Shown here: piece after piece, positions 6,658 to 13,028 of the stretch | Layout of the letters: every line of letters begins with the position of its first letter | Numbering within the stretch: position 1 is the first letter of the stretch | Source: an uncultured Lachnospiraceae bacterium | GTDB taxonomy: Bacteria > Bacillota > Clostridia > Lachnospirales > Lachnospiraceae | DNA length: 13,028 bases | Reading direction: 5' to 3' | Assembly: GCA_900554925.1 (NCBI GenBank) | Contig: USJG01000053.1 | Location: forward strand, 1 to 13,028 | The notes under the pieces: generated by a model | Seen by the model: the letters and a program-made list of their open reading frames with translations, nothing else | What the model was told of the DNA's origin: nothing | The model's database searches: none | Translations under genes and position numbers: made by a program

Positions 6658-6851
6658 AAAAAACGAAAAGAACCCCTAAGGGGAGCTGCGAACAGTGCAA
6701 CAACTACGTATATGATGATGATTACGAATGTTACACCTGTGAGATGGATCTGGACGAGGATGAGATGGCAAGATTTTTGTCAGGAAATTACAGGGAATGT
6801 CCCTATTACCAGCCGGGAGATGAATACCTGATCGTGCGGAAACAGATTTAG
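6654..6851 (+). CDS. small cysteine-rich acidic protein (DUF6472-like)
   Basis: 65 residues. The start overlaps the folBK stop as ATGA, so translation is probably coupled; GAAGGAAGA lies upstream within folBK. The basic N-terminus (KKTKRTPKG) leads into a likely metal site formed by Cys12-x-x-Cys15 and Cys26-x-x-Cys29, with a fifth cysteine at 49 (ECPYYQ). The middle is very acidic (DDD, DLDEDEMARFL). I recognise the pattern as DUF6472, a family recalled from Lachnospiraceae with no known function. Zinc binding is inferred from the CxxC pairs. As last gene of the folate operon it may be functionally linked, but it could equally be a passenger. Its TAG stop overlaps the stop of the convergent minus-strand gene. 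Confidence 0.82.
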   Translation: MKKTKRTPKGSCEQCNNYVYDDDYECYTCEMDLDEDEMARFLSGNYRECPYYQPGDEYLIVRKQI

Positions 6852-7861
6852 TCCATAGCCGCAGTAAAGGGAGTTACATTTACCGGTCCGTTTACCGGCG
6901 TGTGGTAAACAGGAGTATCTTCTCCAAATGCATTGAAATATGCGTAAGAAGAAGTAAGGTTAATATTGGAATAATTACCCTCTGCAACAATTTCAGGTTC
7001 ACTTCCATCCAGACGCATTCTCATAAGCGCAGGCTCCGAGACGGAATTGCGCTGATAATAGATATAGCTGCTGCCAACATTGAAGGTGTCCACTCTGTCA
7101 TTTGTAAGGATTTCCACGGTGTTCTCAGCGAGGCTGTAGCGGCACAGACGGTAATTTTCGGAAACATCCATGTAGTAAATATATCCTCCATAGTAGGCAG
7201 GGTACCAGAGATTGCCTTCATAAACAGTGGAAATTGTATCTGTTCTGGTATCAAGAGCGTAGAGATAATGATCCTTTTCCGTGCCATTAAAGTAAATGAT
7301 ACCGTTGTAGCAGGCAGCAGGATTAATGATGCTGTCAGATACCAGTTCATTTTCAGACTTGTCGGTCTTGATTTTATAGAACTTGGTAAAGTCCTTATTG
7401 GTGTAACGCTGATAGTACAGGTAATCGCCTGTAAGCTGCAGGGTAATGGCAGCATTGCGGTCCAGACATTTTGTATCTTCCCCATTTAATCGGGAACGGT
7501 AAAGGCCGTAGGTGCGGATCACGTAGCTTAAGCCGGTATCAGTCCCAAAGCTGTCCATGTAATAATACAGAAAATCTCCGCCTACATTGATGGAGTTTAC
7601 CGGAGAGGAGGACAGCTTTTTAAAATCTGTCTCGTCTGCATTCATGGAATAAAGGCATCCGCTGTCATAGGCATTGGAAAAGTAAACCTTTCCATTGCTT
7701 TCCGCAAACAGGCCGCCATTGTTCAGATTGCCGGCAGTATTGCCGGTAACGGAAATATCGTTTGAAGGGACTTTTCCTTTGAGGGAGGAAAATATCCCAG
7801 AGATAAATAATATCAGTAAAATAATGCCTGCAAATAATAACACTTTCCAATTCTTTTTCAT
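6848..7861 (-). CDS. membrane-anchored DUF5050-like beta-propeller protein
   Basis: 337 residues from the ATG at 7861, 8 bases after AAAGGAG. An upstream in-frame ATG at 7885 would place that site inside the coding region. A positive N-terminus (MKKNWK) and one hydrophobic helix at about 6-24 form an uncleaved anchor or signal, so the rest should lie outside the membrane. The ectodomain carries about seven repeats at 40-50 residue spacing, each with a G-x-(I/L/V)-Y-(Y/F) strand: near 57-61, 95-101, 145-151, 186-191, 225-231, 264-270 and 303-309, often followed by LYRSRLNGED- or LMRMRLDGSEP-like turns. This is the pattern of the DUF5050 (PF16472) propeller-like family, common in Clostridia and without known biochemical function; binding of a surface ligand or partner is possible. 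It has its own strong promoter and seems monocistronic. Confidence 0.82.
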   Translation of the reverse strand: MKKNWKVLLFAGIILLILFISGIFSSLKGKVPSNDISVTGNTAGNLNNGGLFAESNGKVYFSNAYDSGCLYSMNADETDFKKLSSSPVNSINVGGDFLYYYMDSFGTDTGLSYVIRTYGLYRSRLNGEDTKCLDRNAAITLQLTGDYLYYQRYTNKDFTKFYKIKTDKSENELVSDSIINPAACYNGIIYFNGTEKDHYLYALDTRTDTISTVYEGNLWYPAYYGGYIYYMDVSENYRLCRYSLAENTVEILTNDRVDTFNVGSSYIYYQRNSVSEPALMRMRLDGSEPEIVAEGNYSNINLTSSYAYFNAFGEDTPVYHTPVNGPVNVTPFTAAMD

Positions 7862-7894
7862 GGGTAAGACTCCTTTGTCTTTCATCTACAATTT

Positions 7895-7923
7895 ATTATA
7901 ATGAGTTGGGATTTTTTGTGCAA
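7895..7923 (-). promoter_or_regulatory. promoter of the DUF5050-like gene
   Basis: Read on the minus strand: TTGCAC -35 (7923-7918), 17-bp spacer, perfect TATAAT -10 (7900-7895). Transcription would begin near 7888, leaving a leader of about 27 bases with the AAAGGAG site. This is the best sigma-A-type promoter in the window. Confidence 0.78.
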
Positions 7924-7934
7924 TATCCTATTTC

Positions 7935-7953
7935 GGGAGCTTTCATAACTCCC
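7935..7953. repeat. inverted repeat between divergent promoters
   Basis: GGGAG (7935-7939) and CTCCC (7949-7953) are separated by 9 bases, 11 bp upstream of the -35 of the DUF5050-like gene and about 45 bp upstream of the pheA -35 candidate. It could be an operator half-site pair. No T-run follows, so it is not a terminator. The rest of 7862-8067 holds only the two promoters. Confidence 0.3.
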
Positions 7954-7998
7954 TGGGACATGTGCTGTCTGCCATAAGGTAAAATGTAGGTAAACGGC

Positions 7999-8027
7999 TT
8001 GAATCAGGCAGTTATTTATAATAAAAT
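7999..8027 (+). promoter_or_regulatory. candidate promoter of the pheA operon
   Basis: A TTGAAT -35 (7999-8004) and a TAAAAT -10 (8022-8027) are separated by 17 bp, giving a start near 8034 and a leader of about 34 bases. A perfect TATAAT at 8017-8022 has no well-spaced -35. The leader is too short for a T-box or an attenuator, so regulation may rest mainly on the ACT domain of the enzyme. Confidence 0.5.
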
Positions 8028-8067
8028 AATAATGGTATTTGTTAGAAAGTACCGGAAAGGAAATAAA

Positions 8068-9192
8068 ATGGATTTACTGAAATTGCGAGAGCAGATTGAC
8101 GAGATTGATGCACAGATAGTAGAGCTTTATGAAAAGAGAATGGATATTTCCAGGCAGGTGGCAGAACATAAAATTGAAACCGGAAAAAAGGTTTTTGACA
8201 AGGCCAGAGAAGAAGAAAAGCTTCGCAAGGTAAAATCCCTTACCCACAATGAATTTAATTGCCTTGGAATAGAGGAATTGTTTGAACAGATCATGTCCAT
8301 GAGCCGTAAGCTTCAATACCGTCTGTTATCGGAGCATGGCAGTACAGGCAGACTTCCCTTTATTGAAGTTGACCGTTTAGATGGCGGAAAAGCCAGAGTG
8401 GTATTTCAGGGAGCAGAGGGCGCTTATTCCCAGGCGGCTATGATGCAGTATTTTGGAGAGGATGTCAACAGCTTTCATGTGGATACTTTCAGGGATGCCA
8501 TGATTGCCATTGATGAGGGCAGTGCTGACTTTGCAGTGCTTCCCATTGAAAATTCCACAGCCGGTATTGTAAGTGAGATCTATGATCTTCTGGTAGAGTT
8601 TGAAAATTATATTGTAGGGGAACAGATCATTAAAATTGAGCATTGCCTTATGGCAGTGCCTGGTACGAAGCTGGAGGATATTAAGACAGTATACTCTCAT
8701 CCCCAGTCTCTGATGCAGTCAGCCAGATATTTAAATGAACATGACTGGCGCCAGATCAGTATGCAGAACAATGCCTTTGCAGCCAGGAAGGTGGCAGAGG
8801 AGGGGGACAGCTCCCAGGCAGCAATAGCCAGCGAATATGCGGCAAAGTTATATGGACTTGAGGTGCTTGCCAGGGGAATCAATCAGTCCAGTACCAACTC
8901 CACACGCTTTATCATTATAACTAATCAGAAGATTTTTCTGAAAAACGCCGGAAAGGTCAGTATCTGCTTTGAGGTGCCTCATGAAAGCGGGTCTTTGTAT
9001 CATATGCTTTCCCATTTTATTTACAATAACCTGAACATGAACAGGATCGAGAGCAGACCTATAGAGGACAGAAACTGGGAGTATCGGTTTTTTATTGATT
9101 TTGATGGAAACTTATCTGACAGTGCGGTGAAAAATGCATTAAGAGGTTTAAGAGAAGAAGCCAGAAATATGAAAATTCTGGGAAATTATTAA
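8068..9192 (+). CDS. pheA: bifunctional chorismate mutase / prephenate dehydratase (P-protein)
   Basis: 374 residues from the ATG at 8068, 6 bases after GGAAAGGA (8054-8061). An in-frame start at 7999 would lie upstream of the promoter -10 and is unlikely. Residues 1-88 are an AroQ chorismate mutase; Arg7, Arg24, Lys35, Asp44, Arg47 and Glu48 match the E. coli active-site residues with identical spacing. Residues about 108-285 are prephenate dehydratase: FQGAEGAYSQAA (113-124), NSTAG (162-166), SHPQSLMQ (210-217) and the catalytic Thr-Arg-Phe (279-281). Residues about 295-374 are an ACT domain with ESRP (328-331), the phenylalanine-binding signature; the partner motif, usually GAL, reads SGSLYHML here. 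It converts chorismate through prephenate to phenylpyruvate and should be feedback-inhibited by phenylalanine. First gene of its operon, with the next gene 21 bp downstream. Confidence 0.96.
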   Translation: MDLLKLREQIDEIDAQIVELYEKRMDISRQVAEHKIETGKKVFDKAREEEKLRKVKSLTHNEFNCLGIEELFEQIMSMSRKLQYRLLSEHGSTGRLPFIEVDRLDGGKARVVFQGAEGAYSQAAMMQYFGEDVNSFHVDTFRDAMIAIDEGSADFAVLPIENSTAGIVSEIYDLLVEFENYIVGEQIIKIEHCLMAVPGTKLEDIKTVYSHPQSLMQSARYLNEHDWRQISMQNNAFAARKVAEEGDSSQAAIASEYAAKLYGLEVLARGINQSSTNSTRFIIITNQKIFLKNAGKVSICFEVPHESGSLYHMLSHFIYNNLNMNRIESRPIEDRNWEYRFFIDFDGNLSDSAVKNALRGLREEARNMKILGNY

Positions 9193-9213
9193 GGAGCTGG
9201 AAGGTTAAAAACT

Positions 9214-10524
9214 ATGAGAAGGCAGGAACTGATCGTATATAAGGATTTTGAAGAAGAAGAAGGGCGCCTTTTATATGATATGGCATGGCTCATGGAGCAC
9301 TATAAGGATGAATACTACAATAAAGAGGACAAGTCAGGGCTTTTGTATGACTGCATCCACCGTCTTCTTGAAATTGCCGGAAATCATGGGTTTTATGGCA
9401 ATCTCTGGCATTGCTATTTATCCAATCTTCTGGTAAATAATGAAAACAGCTACAGCAAAGCCTGTGAGATCAGAGGAGAAGTGGAGGGTACCATTAACCA
9501 GGCAGTACTCCATGACATTGTTATCTTTAAGGAATTTTTTGACTATGATTTTACGGATATGGTACAAACTCTTGCTGTGAAAGATTTTGAGCTGATTACT
9601 CATTATGAAAGCAGCGACAGCGAAAGCAAAGTATACAACAGCCGTATCAGGGAAAGGATCTGCCGGCTTGCGGTGAAATTTACACAGAACCATACGCCGG
9701 AGGAAATGAAAGCAACCCTTACGGAATTTTATAAAGATTATGGTGTGGGAAAATTTGGACTTCATAAGGCGTTTCGCATCGTCCATGATGAGAAGGGAGT
9801 ACAGATAGTTCCCATTTTGAATATTGCCCACGTATATCTGAATGACCTGATAGGCTATGAAATTCCCAAGCAGAAGCTGATTGAAAATACGGAGGCTTTT
9901 GTGGAAGGCAGAAAGGCAAATAACTGTCTGCTCTTTGGCGACGCAGGCACTGGAAAATCCTCCAGCATTAAGGGGATTGCCAATGAGTATTATGATAAGG
10001 GGCTGAGGATCATAGAGGTATATAAGCATCAGTTCCAGGATTTGAATGATGTCATTGCTCAGATTAAGAACAGAAATTATAAATTTATTATATACATGGA
10101 TGATTTGAGTTTTGAAGACTTTGAAATTGAATATAAATATTTAAAAGCAGTGATAGAGGGAGGGCTGGAGAAAAAACCTGAGAATGTGCTGATTTATGCT
10201 ACCTCTAACAGACGCCATCTTGTGCGGGAAAAATTCTCGGATAAGGAAGAGAGAAGAGAGGATCTGCATGCAGGCGACACTGTGCAGGAAAAGCTTTCTT
10301 TAGTATCCCGTTTTGGAGTTACCATCTTTTTTGCGGCACCGGATAAAAAGGAATTTCAGAATATTGTCCGTGTGCTGGCTGATCGCTACCATGTAACTAT
10401 GCCAGAGGAGGAGCTTCTTCTTGAGGCAAACAAATGGGAGCTTGCCCATGGCGGACTTTCAGGCAGAACAGCCCAGCAGTTCATAGATTATCTGCTTGGC
10501 AGAAAGGAGAGTTCATGTCAATAA
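9214..10524 (+). CDS. DUF815-family AAA+ ATPase
   Basis: 436 residues, with GGAAGG (9199-9204) nine bases before the ATG. The N-terminal half (1-200) is mostly helical and unrecognised. The C-terminal half is a P-loop AAA+ domain of the DUF815 (PF05673) type: ENTEAFVEGRKANNCLLFGD leads into Walker A GDAGTGKS (242-249), Walker B FIIYMDD (291-297), a sensor-1-like YATSNRRHLV (328-337), a candidate arginine finger Arg366 (SRFG) and a sensor-2-like GLSGRTAQQF (414-423). From family knowledge the ATPase is conserved across many bacteria with unknown substrate. No membrane segment or protease domain is present. It lies between pheA and ppx, and its last 10 bases overlap the ppx start, implying coupled expression with polyphosphate genes. 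Confidence 0.88.
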   Translation: MRRQELIVYKDFEEEEGRLLYDMAWLMEHYKDEYYNKEDKSGLLYDCIHRLLEIAGNHGFYGNLWHCYLSNLLVNNENSYSKACEIRGEVEGTINQAVLHDIVIFKEFFDYDFTDMVQTLAVKDFELITHYESSDSESKVYNSRIRERICRLAVKFTQNHTPEEMKATLTEFYKDYGVGKFGLHKAFRIVHDEKGVQIVPILNIAHVYLNDLIGYEIPKQKLIENTEAFVEGRKANNCLLFGDAGTGKSSSIKGIANEYYDKGLRIIEVYKHQFQDLNDVIAQIKNRNYKFIIYMDDLSFEDFEIEYKYLKAVIEGGLEKKPENVLIYATSNRRHLVREKFSDKEERREDLHAGDTVQEKLSLVSRFGVTIFFAAPDKKEFQNIVRVLADRYHVTMPEEELLLEANKWELAHGGLSGRTAQQFIDYLLGRKESSCQ

Positions 10525-12056
10525 AAACATTTGCGGCAATAGATGTTGGTTCTTATGAGCTTTCTATGAAAATTTTTGAGGTTTCCAAAGTAAAAGGCAT
10601 GCGCGAGATCGATCATATCAGACACAGTATTGATATGGGAAGCGAAACTTATGGCACAGGAAAGCTTTCCTATGACAGAGTGGATGAGCTTTGCCGGGTG
10701 CTTCGCGAGTTTATGGGGATTATGAAATCTTATCAGGTATCTGATTATAAGGCTTATGGTACCAGCGCTATCAGAGAATCCAAGAACAGGGCAATCCTGC
10801 TTGACCAGATTGAACAGAGAACAGAAATTCATATTGATGTACTCAGCAATTCCGAGCAGCGGTTTTTGGATTATAAATCCATTGCCTTTCAGGGAGAAAC
10901 TTTTCTTAAAATTATTGAAAACGGCACTGCAATTCTGGATATTGGGGGCGGCAGCATACAGATTTCTCTTTTTGATAACGATACGCTTGTTTCTACCCAG
11001 AACATGAAGCTGGGGGTATTGCGCCTTCAGGACCGGCTTTCTCATTTAGATGCCAGCATCAGTCAGTATGATGAACTGATTAAAGAGATGGTGGATTCCC
11101 AGATGAACGTCTACAAAAAGCTTTATCTGAAGGACCGCCATATTAAAAGCATTATTGTGGTGGATGATTATATTTCGGCTCTGGTTATGCGTAAAGGCAG
11201 GGAAAACAGGGGCAGCAGATTTGCCGACAGGAAGATGATGGAGCATTTTGCGGAAGTCTGTCGTACCAGAAAATTATCTGAGCTGTCGAAACTACTGAAT
11301 ATGCCGGAAGAAAATATGCCTCTTTTATATATTTCCATGCTTTTGCTTCACAGCATTATGGAAAATATGGAGGCTGAGCAGATATGGGCGCCGGGAGTGA
11401 CCTTATGTGATGGAATTGCATATGAATATGCGGAAAAAAATAAGATCATAACCTCCGAGCATGATTTTGAAAAGGACATTATAGCCTGTGCGCAAAATAT
11501 CAGTAAGCGTTACCAGGGAAGCAAACGCAGAAGTGAAACCCTGGAAAAGATTGCGCTTACAATTTTTGACAGCACGAAAAAGATTCATGGTCTGGGAAAG
11601 AGGGAAAGGCTGCTTTTACAGATTTCCACTGTTTTGCATGACTGCGGCAAGTACATCAGTATGGTCAATCTGGGGGAATGCTCCTACAGCATTATTATGG
11701 CCACAGAGATCATAGGCTTATCTCATCTGGAAAGAGAAATTGTAGCGAATGTAGTAAAATACAATCATCTGGAGTTTGACTATTATGAAAATATGGAAAG
11801 ACAGCAGATGATAGATAAAAATTCCTATTTAAAAATAGCCAAGCTGACAGCAATCTTAAGACTGGCAAACGGTCTTGACAGAAGTCATAAGCAGAAATTT
11901 AAAAATGTCAAGATAACATTAAAAGAAGAGGAACTGATCATAACGGTAGATACGGCAGAGGATATTACGCTGGAAAAAGGGCTTTTCGGGGCCAGGGCAA
12001 AATTCTTTGAAGAAGTATATAATATAAGGCCTGTGATCAGGAAAAAACGTACGTAA
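10515..12056 (+). CDS. ppx: exopolyphosphatase / guanosine pentaphosphatase with C-terminal HD domain
   Basis: 513 residues from the ATG at 10515, 5 bases after AAAGGAG (10503-10509). A longer in-frame start at 10434 is only the preceding gene read in another frame. The N-terminal actin-like ATPase fold shows AAIDVGSYELSMKIFEV (7-23, phosphate loop 1), AYGTSAIRESKNR (80-92), the probable catalytic Glu114 (SNSEQRF, where many relatives have EEAR), DIGGGSIQ (142-149) and GVTLCDGIAYEYA (294-306). The C-terminal part (about 320-513) is HD-like, with TVLHDCGKYIS (372-382), NVVKYNHLEF (412-421) and ILRLANGLDRSH (447-458). The enzyme would remove terminal phosphates from polyphosphate or convert pppGpp to ppGpp; sequence alone does not decide which. 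With ppk1 35 bp downstream, a polyphosphate role is favoured. Confidence 0.92.
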   Translation: MSIKTFAAIDVGSYELSMKIFEVSKVKGMREIDHIRHSIDMGSETYGTGKLSYDRVDELCRVLREFMGIMKSYQVSDYKAYGTSAIRESKNRAILLDQIEQRTEIHIDVLSNSEQRFLDYKSIAFQGETFLKIIENGTAILDIGGGSIQISLFDNDTLVSTQNMKLGVLRLQDRLSHLDASISQYDELIKEMVDSQMNVYKKLYLKDRHIKSIIVVDDYISALVMRKGRENRGSRFADRKMMEHFAEVCRTRKLSELSKLLNMPEENMPLLYISMLLLHSIMENMEAEQIWAPGVTLCDGIAYEYAEKNKIITSEHDFEKDIIACAQNISKRYQGSKRRSETLEKIALTIFDSTKKIHGLGKRERLLLQISTVLHDCGKYISMVNLGECSYSIIMATEIIGLSHLEREIVANVVKYNHLEFDYYENMERQQMIDKNSYLKIAKLTAILRLANGLDRSHKQKFKNVKITLKEEELIITVDTAEDITLEKGLFGARAKFFEEVYNIRPVIRKKRT

Positions 12057-12091
12057 CAGGATAATAGAACTGGTATGGAGGGTTAGTTAAC

Positions 12092-13028
12092 ATGAGTAAA
12101 TCCAAATATGAAGACCCGGAAAATTACAGCAACAGAGAATTAAGCTGGATACTTTTTGATAAAAGAGTGTTAAGTGAAGCAAGGGATAAAAACAATCCCC
12201 TGTTTGAAAGACTGAAATTTTTGAGTATTACTGCATCTAATCTGGATGAGTTTTTCATGGTGCGTGTGGCCTCTCTAAAAGACATGGTAAATGCCGGATA
12301 TAATAAGCCGGATATTGCGGGAATGACCCCAAAGGAACAGTTGGCGGCATTAAATCACGTGACCCATGAGCTGGTGGATCAACAGTATTCTACTTATAAC
12401 AGATCCATCATTCCCCAGCTTCTTTCAAATGGTCTGAAAGTAATCGAGCGCCATGAAAAGCTGACGCCAAAGGAAGCTGCTTATGTGGATAAATATTATG
12501 AGGAAAATGTTTATCCTGTGCTGACGCCTATGGCGGTAGATTCCTCCCGCCCTTTTCCACTGATCAGAAATAAATCTCTTAATATCGGCGCTCTGGTAAA
12601 AAAGAAGGATGGGGATGGAAGCCTTGAATTTGCCACAGTGCAGGTTCCCAGCGTGCTTCCCAGAATCGTTCAGCTTCCATCAGAGAATGATAAGGAGAAA
12701 AAGGTAATCCTGCTTGAGGAAGTGATTGAAAGGAATATACAACAACTGTTCCTGAATTATGACATCGTTTGTTCCTACCCTTTCCGAATCATGCGAAATG
12801 CAGATTTGACCATAGAGGAAGATGAGGCGGAGGATCTTCTGAAAGAAATTGAAAAACAGTTGAAAAAAAGGCAGTGGGGACAGGCAATCCGGTTAGAGGT
12901 TGAAGAGGGAATTGACGAAAGACTGCTTGAGATCATAGAGGAAGAGTTAAGAATTCCACAAGAAGATATTTATCGTATAGATGGCCCCTTAGATTTGACT
13001 TTTCTTATGAAAATGTATGGTCTTCCCG
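12092..13028 (+). CDS. ppk1: polyphosphate kinase 1, N-terminal part (cut by the window edge)
   Basis: The first 312 codons, open to the edge; the family is usually about 700 residues. The ATG at 12092 lies 9 bases after GGAGGG (12077-12082). Clear PPK1 motifs are NYSNRELSWILFDKRVL (11-27), LKFLSITASNLDEFFMVRV (41-59, with Asn50 in the position of the ATP-contacting Asn of E. coli PPK), and the middle-domain motif LTPMAVDSSRPFPLIRN (144-160) followed by KSLNIG (161-166). The enzyme polymerises the gamma-phosphate of ATP into polyphosphate. The two catalytic histidines lie beyond the window, so activity cannot be judged. It is last of the visible operon, after ppx with a 35-bp gap. Confidence 0.96.
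   Translation, partial: MSKSKYEDPENYSNRELSWILFDKRVLSEARDKNNPLFERLKFLSITASNLDEFFMVRVASLKDMVNAGYNKPDIAGMTPKEQLAALNHVTHELVDQQYSTYNRSIIPQLLSNGLKVIERHEKLTPKEAAYVDKYYEENVYPVLTPMAVDSSRPFPLIRNKSLNIGALVKKKDGDGSLEFATVQVPSVLPRIVQLPSENDKEKKVILLEEVIERNIQQLFLNYDIVCSYPFRIMRNADLTIEEDEAEDLLKEIEKQLKKRQWGQAIRLEVEEGIDERLLEIIEEELRIPQEDIYRIDGPLDLTFLMKMYGLP

Noticed and set aside
6883..6898. CCGGT-N6-ACCGG hairpin near the end of the DUF5050-like gene as a folate operon terminator
   Set aside because: The stem is only 5 bp, has no T-run, and lies inside coding sequence.
6902..7489. Plus-strand frame of 195 codons opposite the DUF5050-like gene
   Set aside because: No ribosome binding site and unusual composition. 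The opposite strand has a signal anchor, regular repeats and a strong promoter.
9418..10029. Minus-strand frame of 203 codons opposite the DUF815 gene
   Set aside because: It is the mirror of a well-supported AAA+ gene, with no start signals.
10518..11045. Minus-strand frame of 175 codons opposite ppx
   Set aside because: It overlaps conserved PPX motifs on the other strand and has no family resemblance.

Overview
The window looks like chromosomal DNA of an anaerobic, low-to-moderate GC Firmicute. The best fit is the Clostridia, probably Lachnospiraceae. This rests on recalled family resemblance: a fused folB-folK, a small DUF6472-like Cys protein, a DUF5050-type propeller protein, a short bacterial PH-domain protein, a CmpB-type membrane protein, and ppx with a C-terminal HD domain beside ppk1. 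AGGAG-type ribosome binding sites and sigma-A-like promoters agree. No database search was possible.

Left third (1-2540), accessory in character: a perfect AGAC tetranucleotide repeat at the window edge; a long region with no convincing gene; an AT-rich lipoprotein gene with an internal duplication, ending in a strong terminator; the apparent remains of a winged-helix protein C-terminus; a PH-domain protein with its own promoter inside those remains; and a small four-helix membrane protein on the minus strand, divergent from the folate operon.

Centre (2588-6851): a tightly packed six-gene folate operon, folC - folE - HD hydrolase - folP - folB/folK fusion - DUF6472-like protein. folE makes dihydroneopterin triphosphate, folB/folK carry the pterin to the pyrophosphate, folP joins it to p-aminobenzoate, and folC adds glutamate. 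The step with no assigned enzyme here is dephosphorylation of dihydroneopterin triphosphate, and the HD protein is a positional candidate for it.

A minus-strand gene for a membrane-anchored DUF5050-like protein (6848-7861) meets the folate operon tail to tail with overlapping stop codons. Its near-consensus promoter faces away from a second operon.

Right third (8068 to the edge): pheA (chorismate mutase-prephenate dehydratase), a DUF815 AAA+ ATPase, ppx/gppA with an HD domain, and the first 312 codons of ppk1. The last two act on polyphosphate in opposite directions. Most of the window is ordinary metabolism. The points most worth a second look are the HD protein and the DUF6472-like protein in the folate operon, the DUF815 gene overlapping ppx, and the AT-rich repeat/lipoprotein/relic segment. 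No clearly new defence or mobile system is visible.
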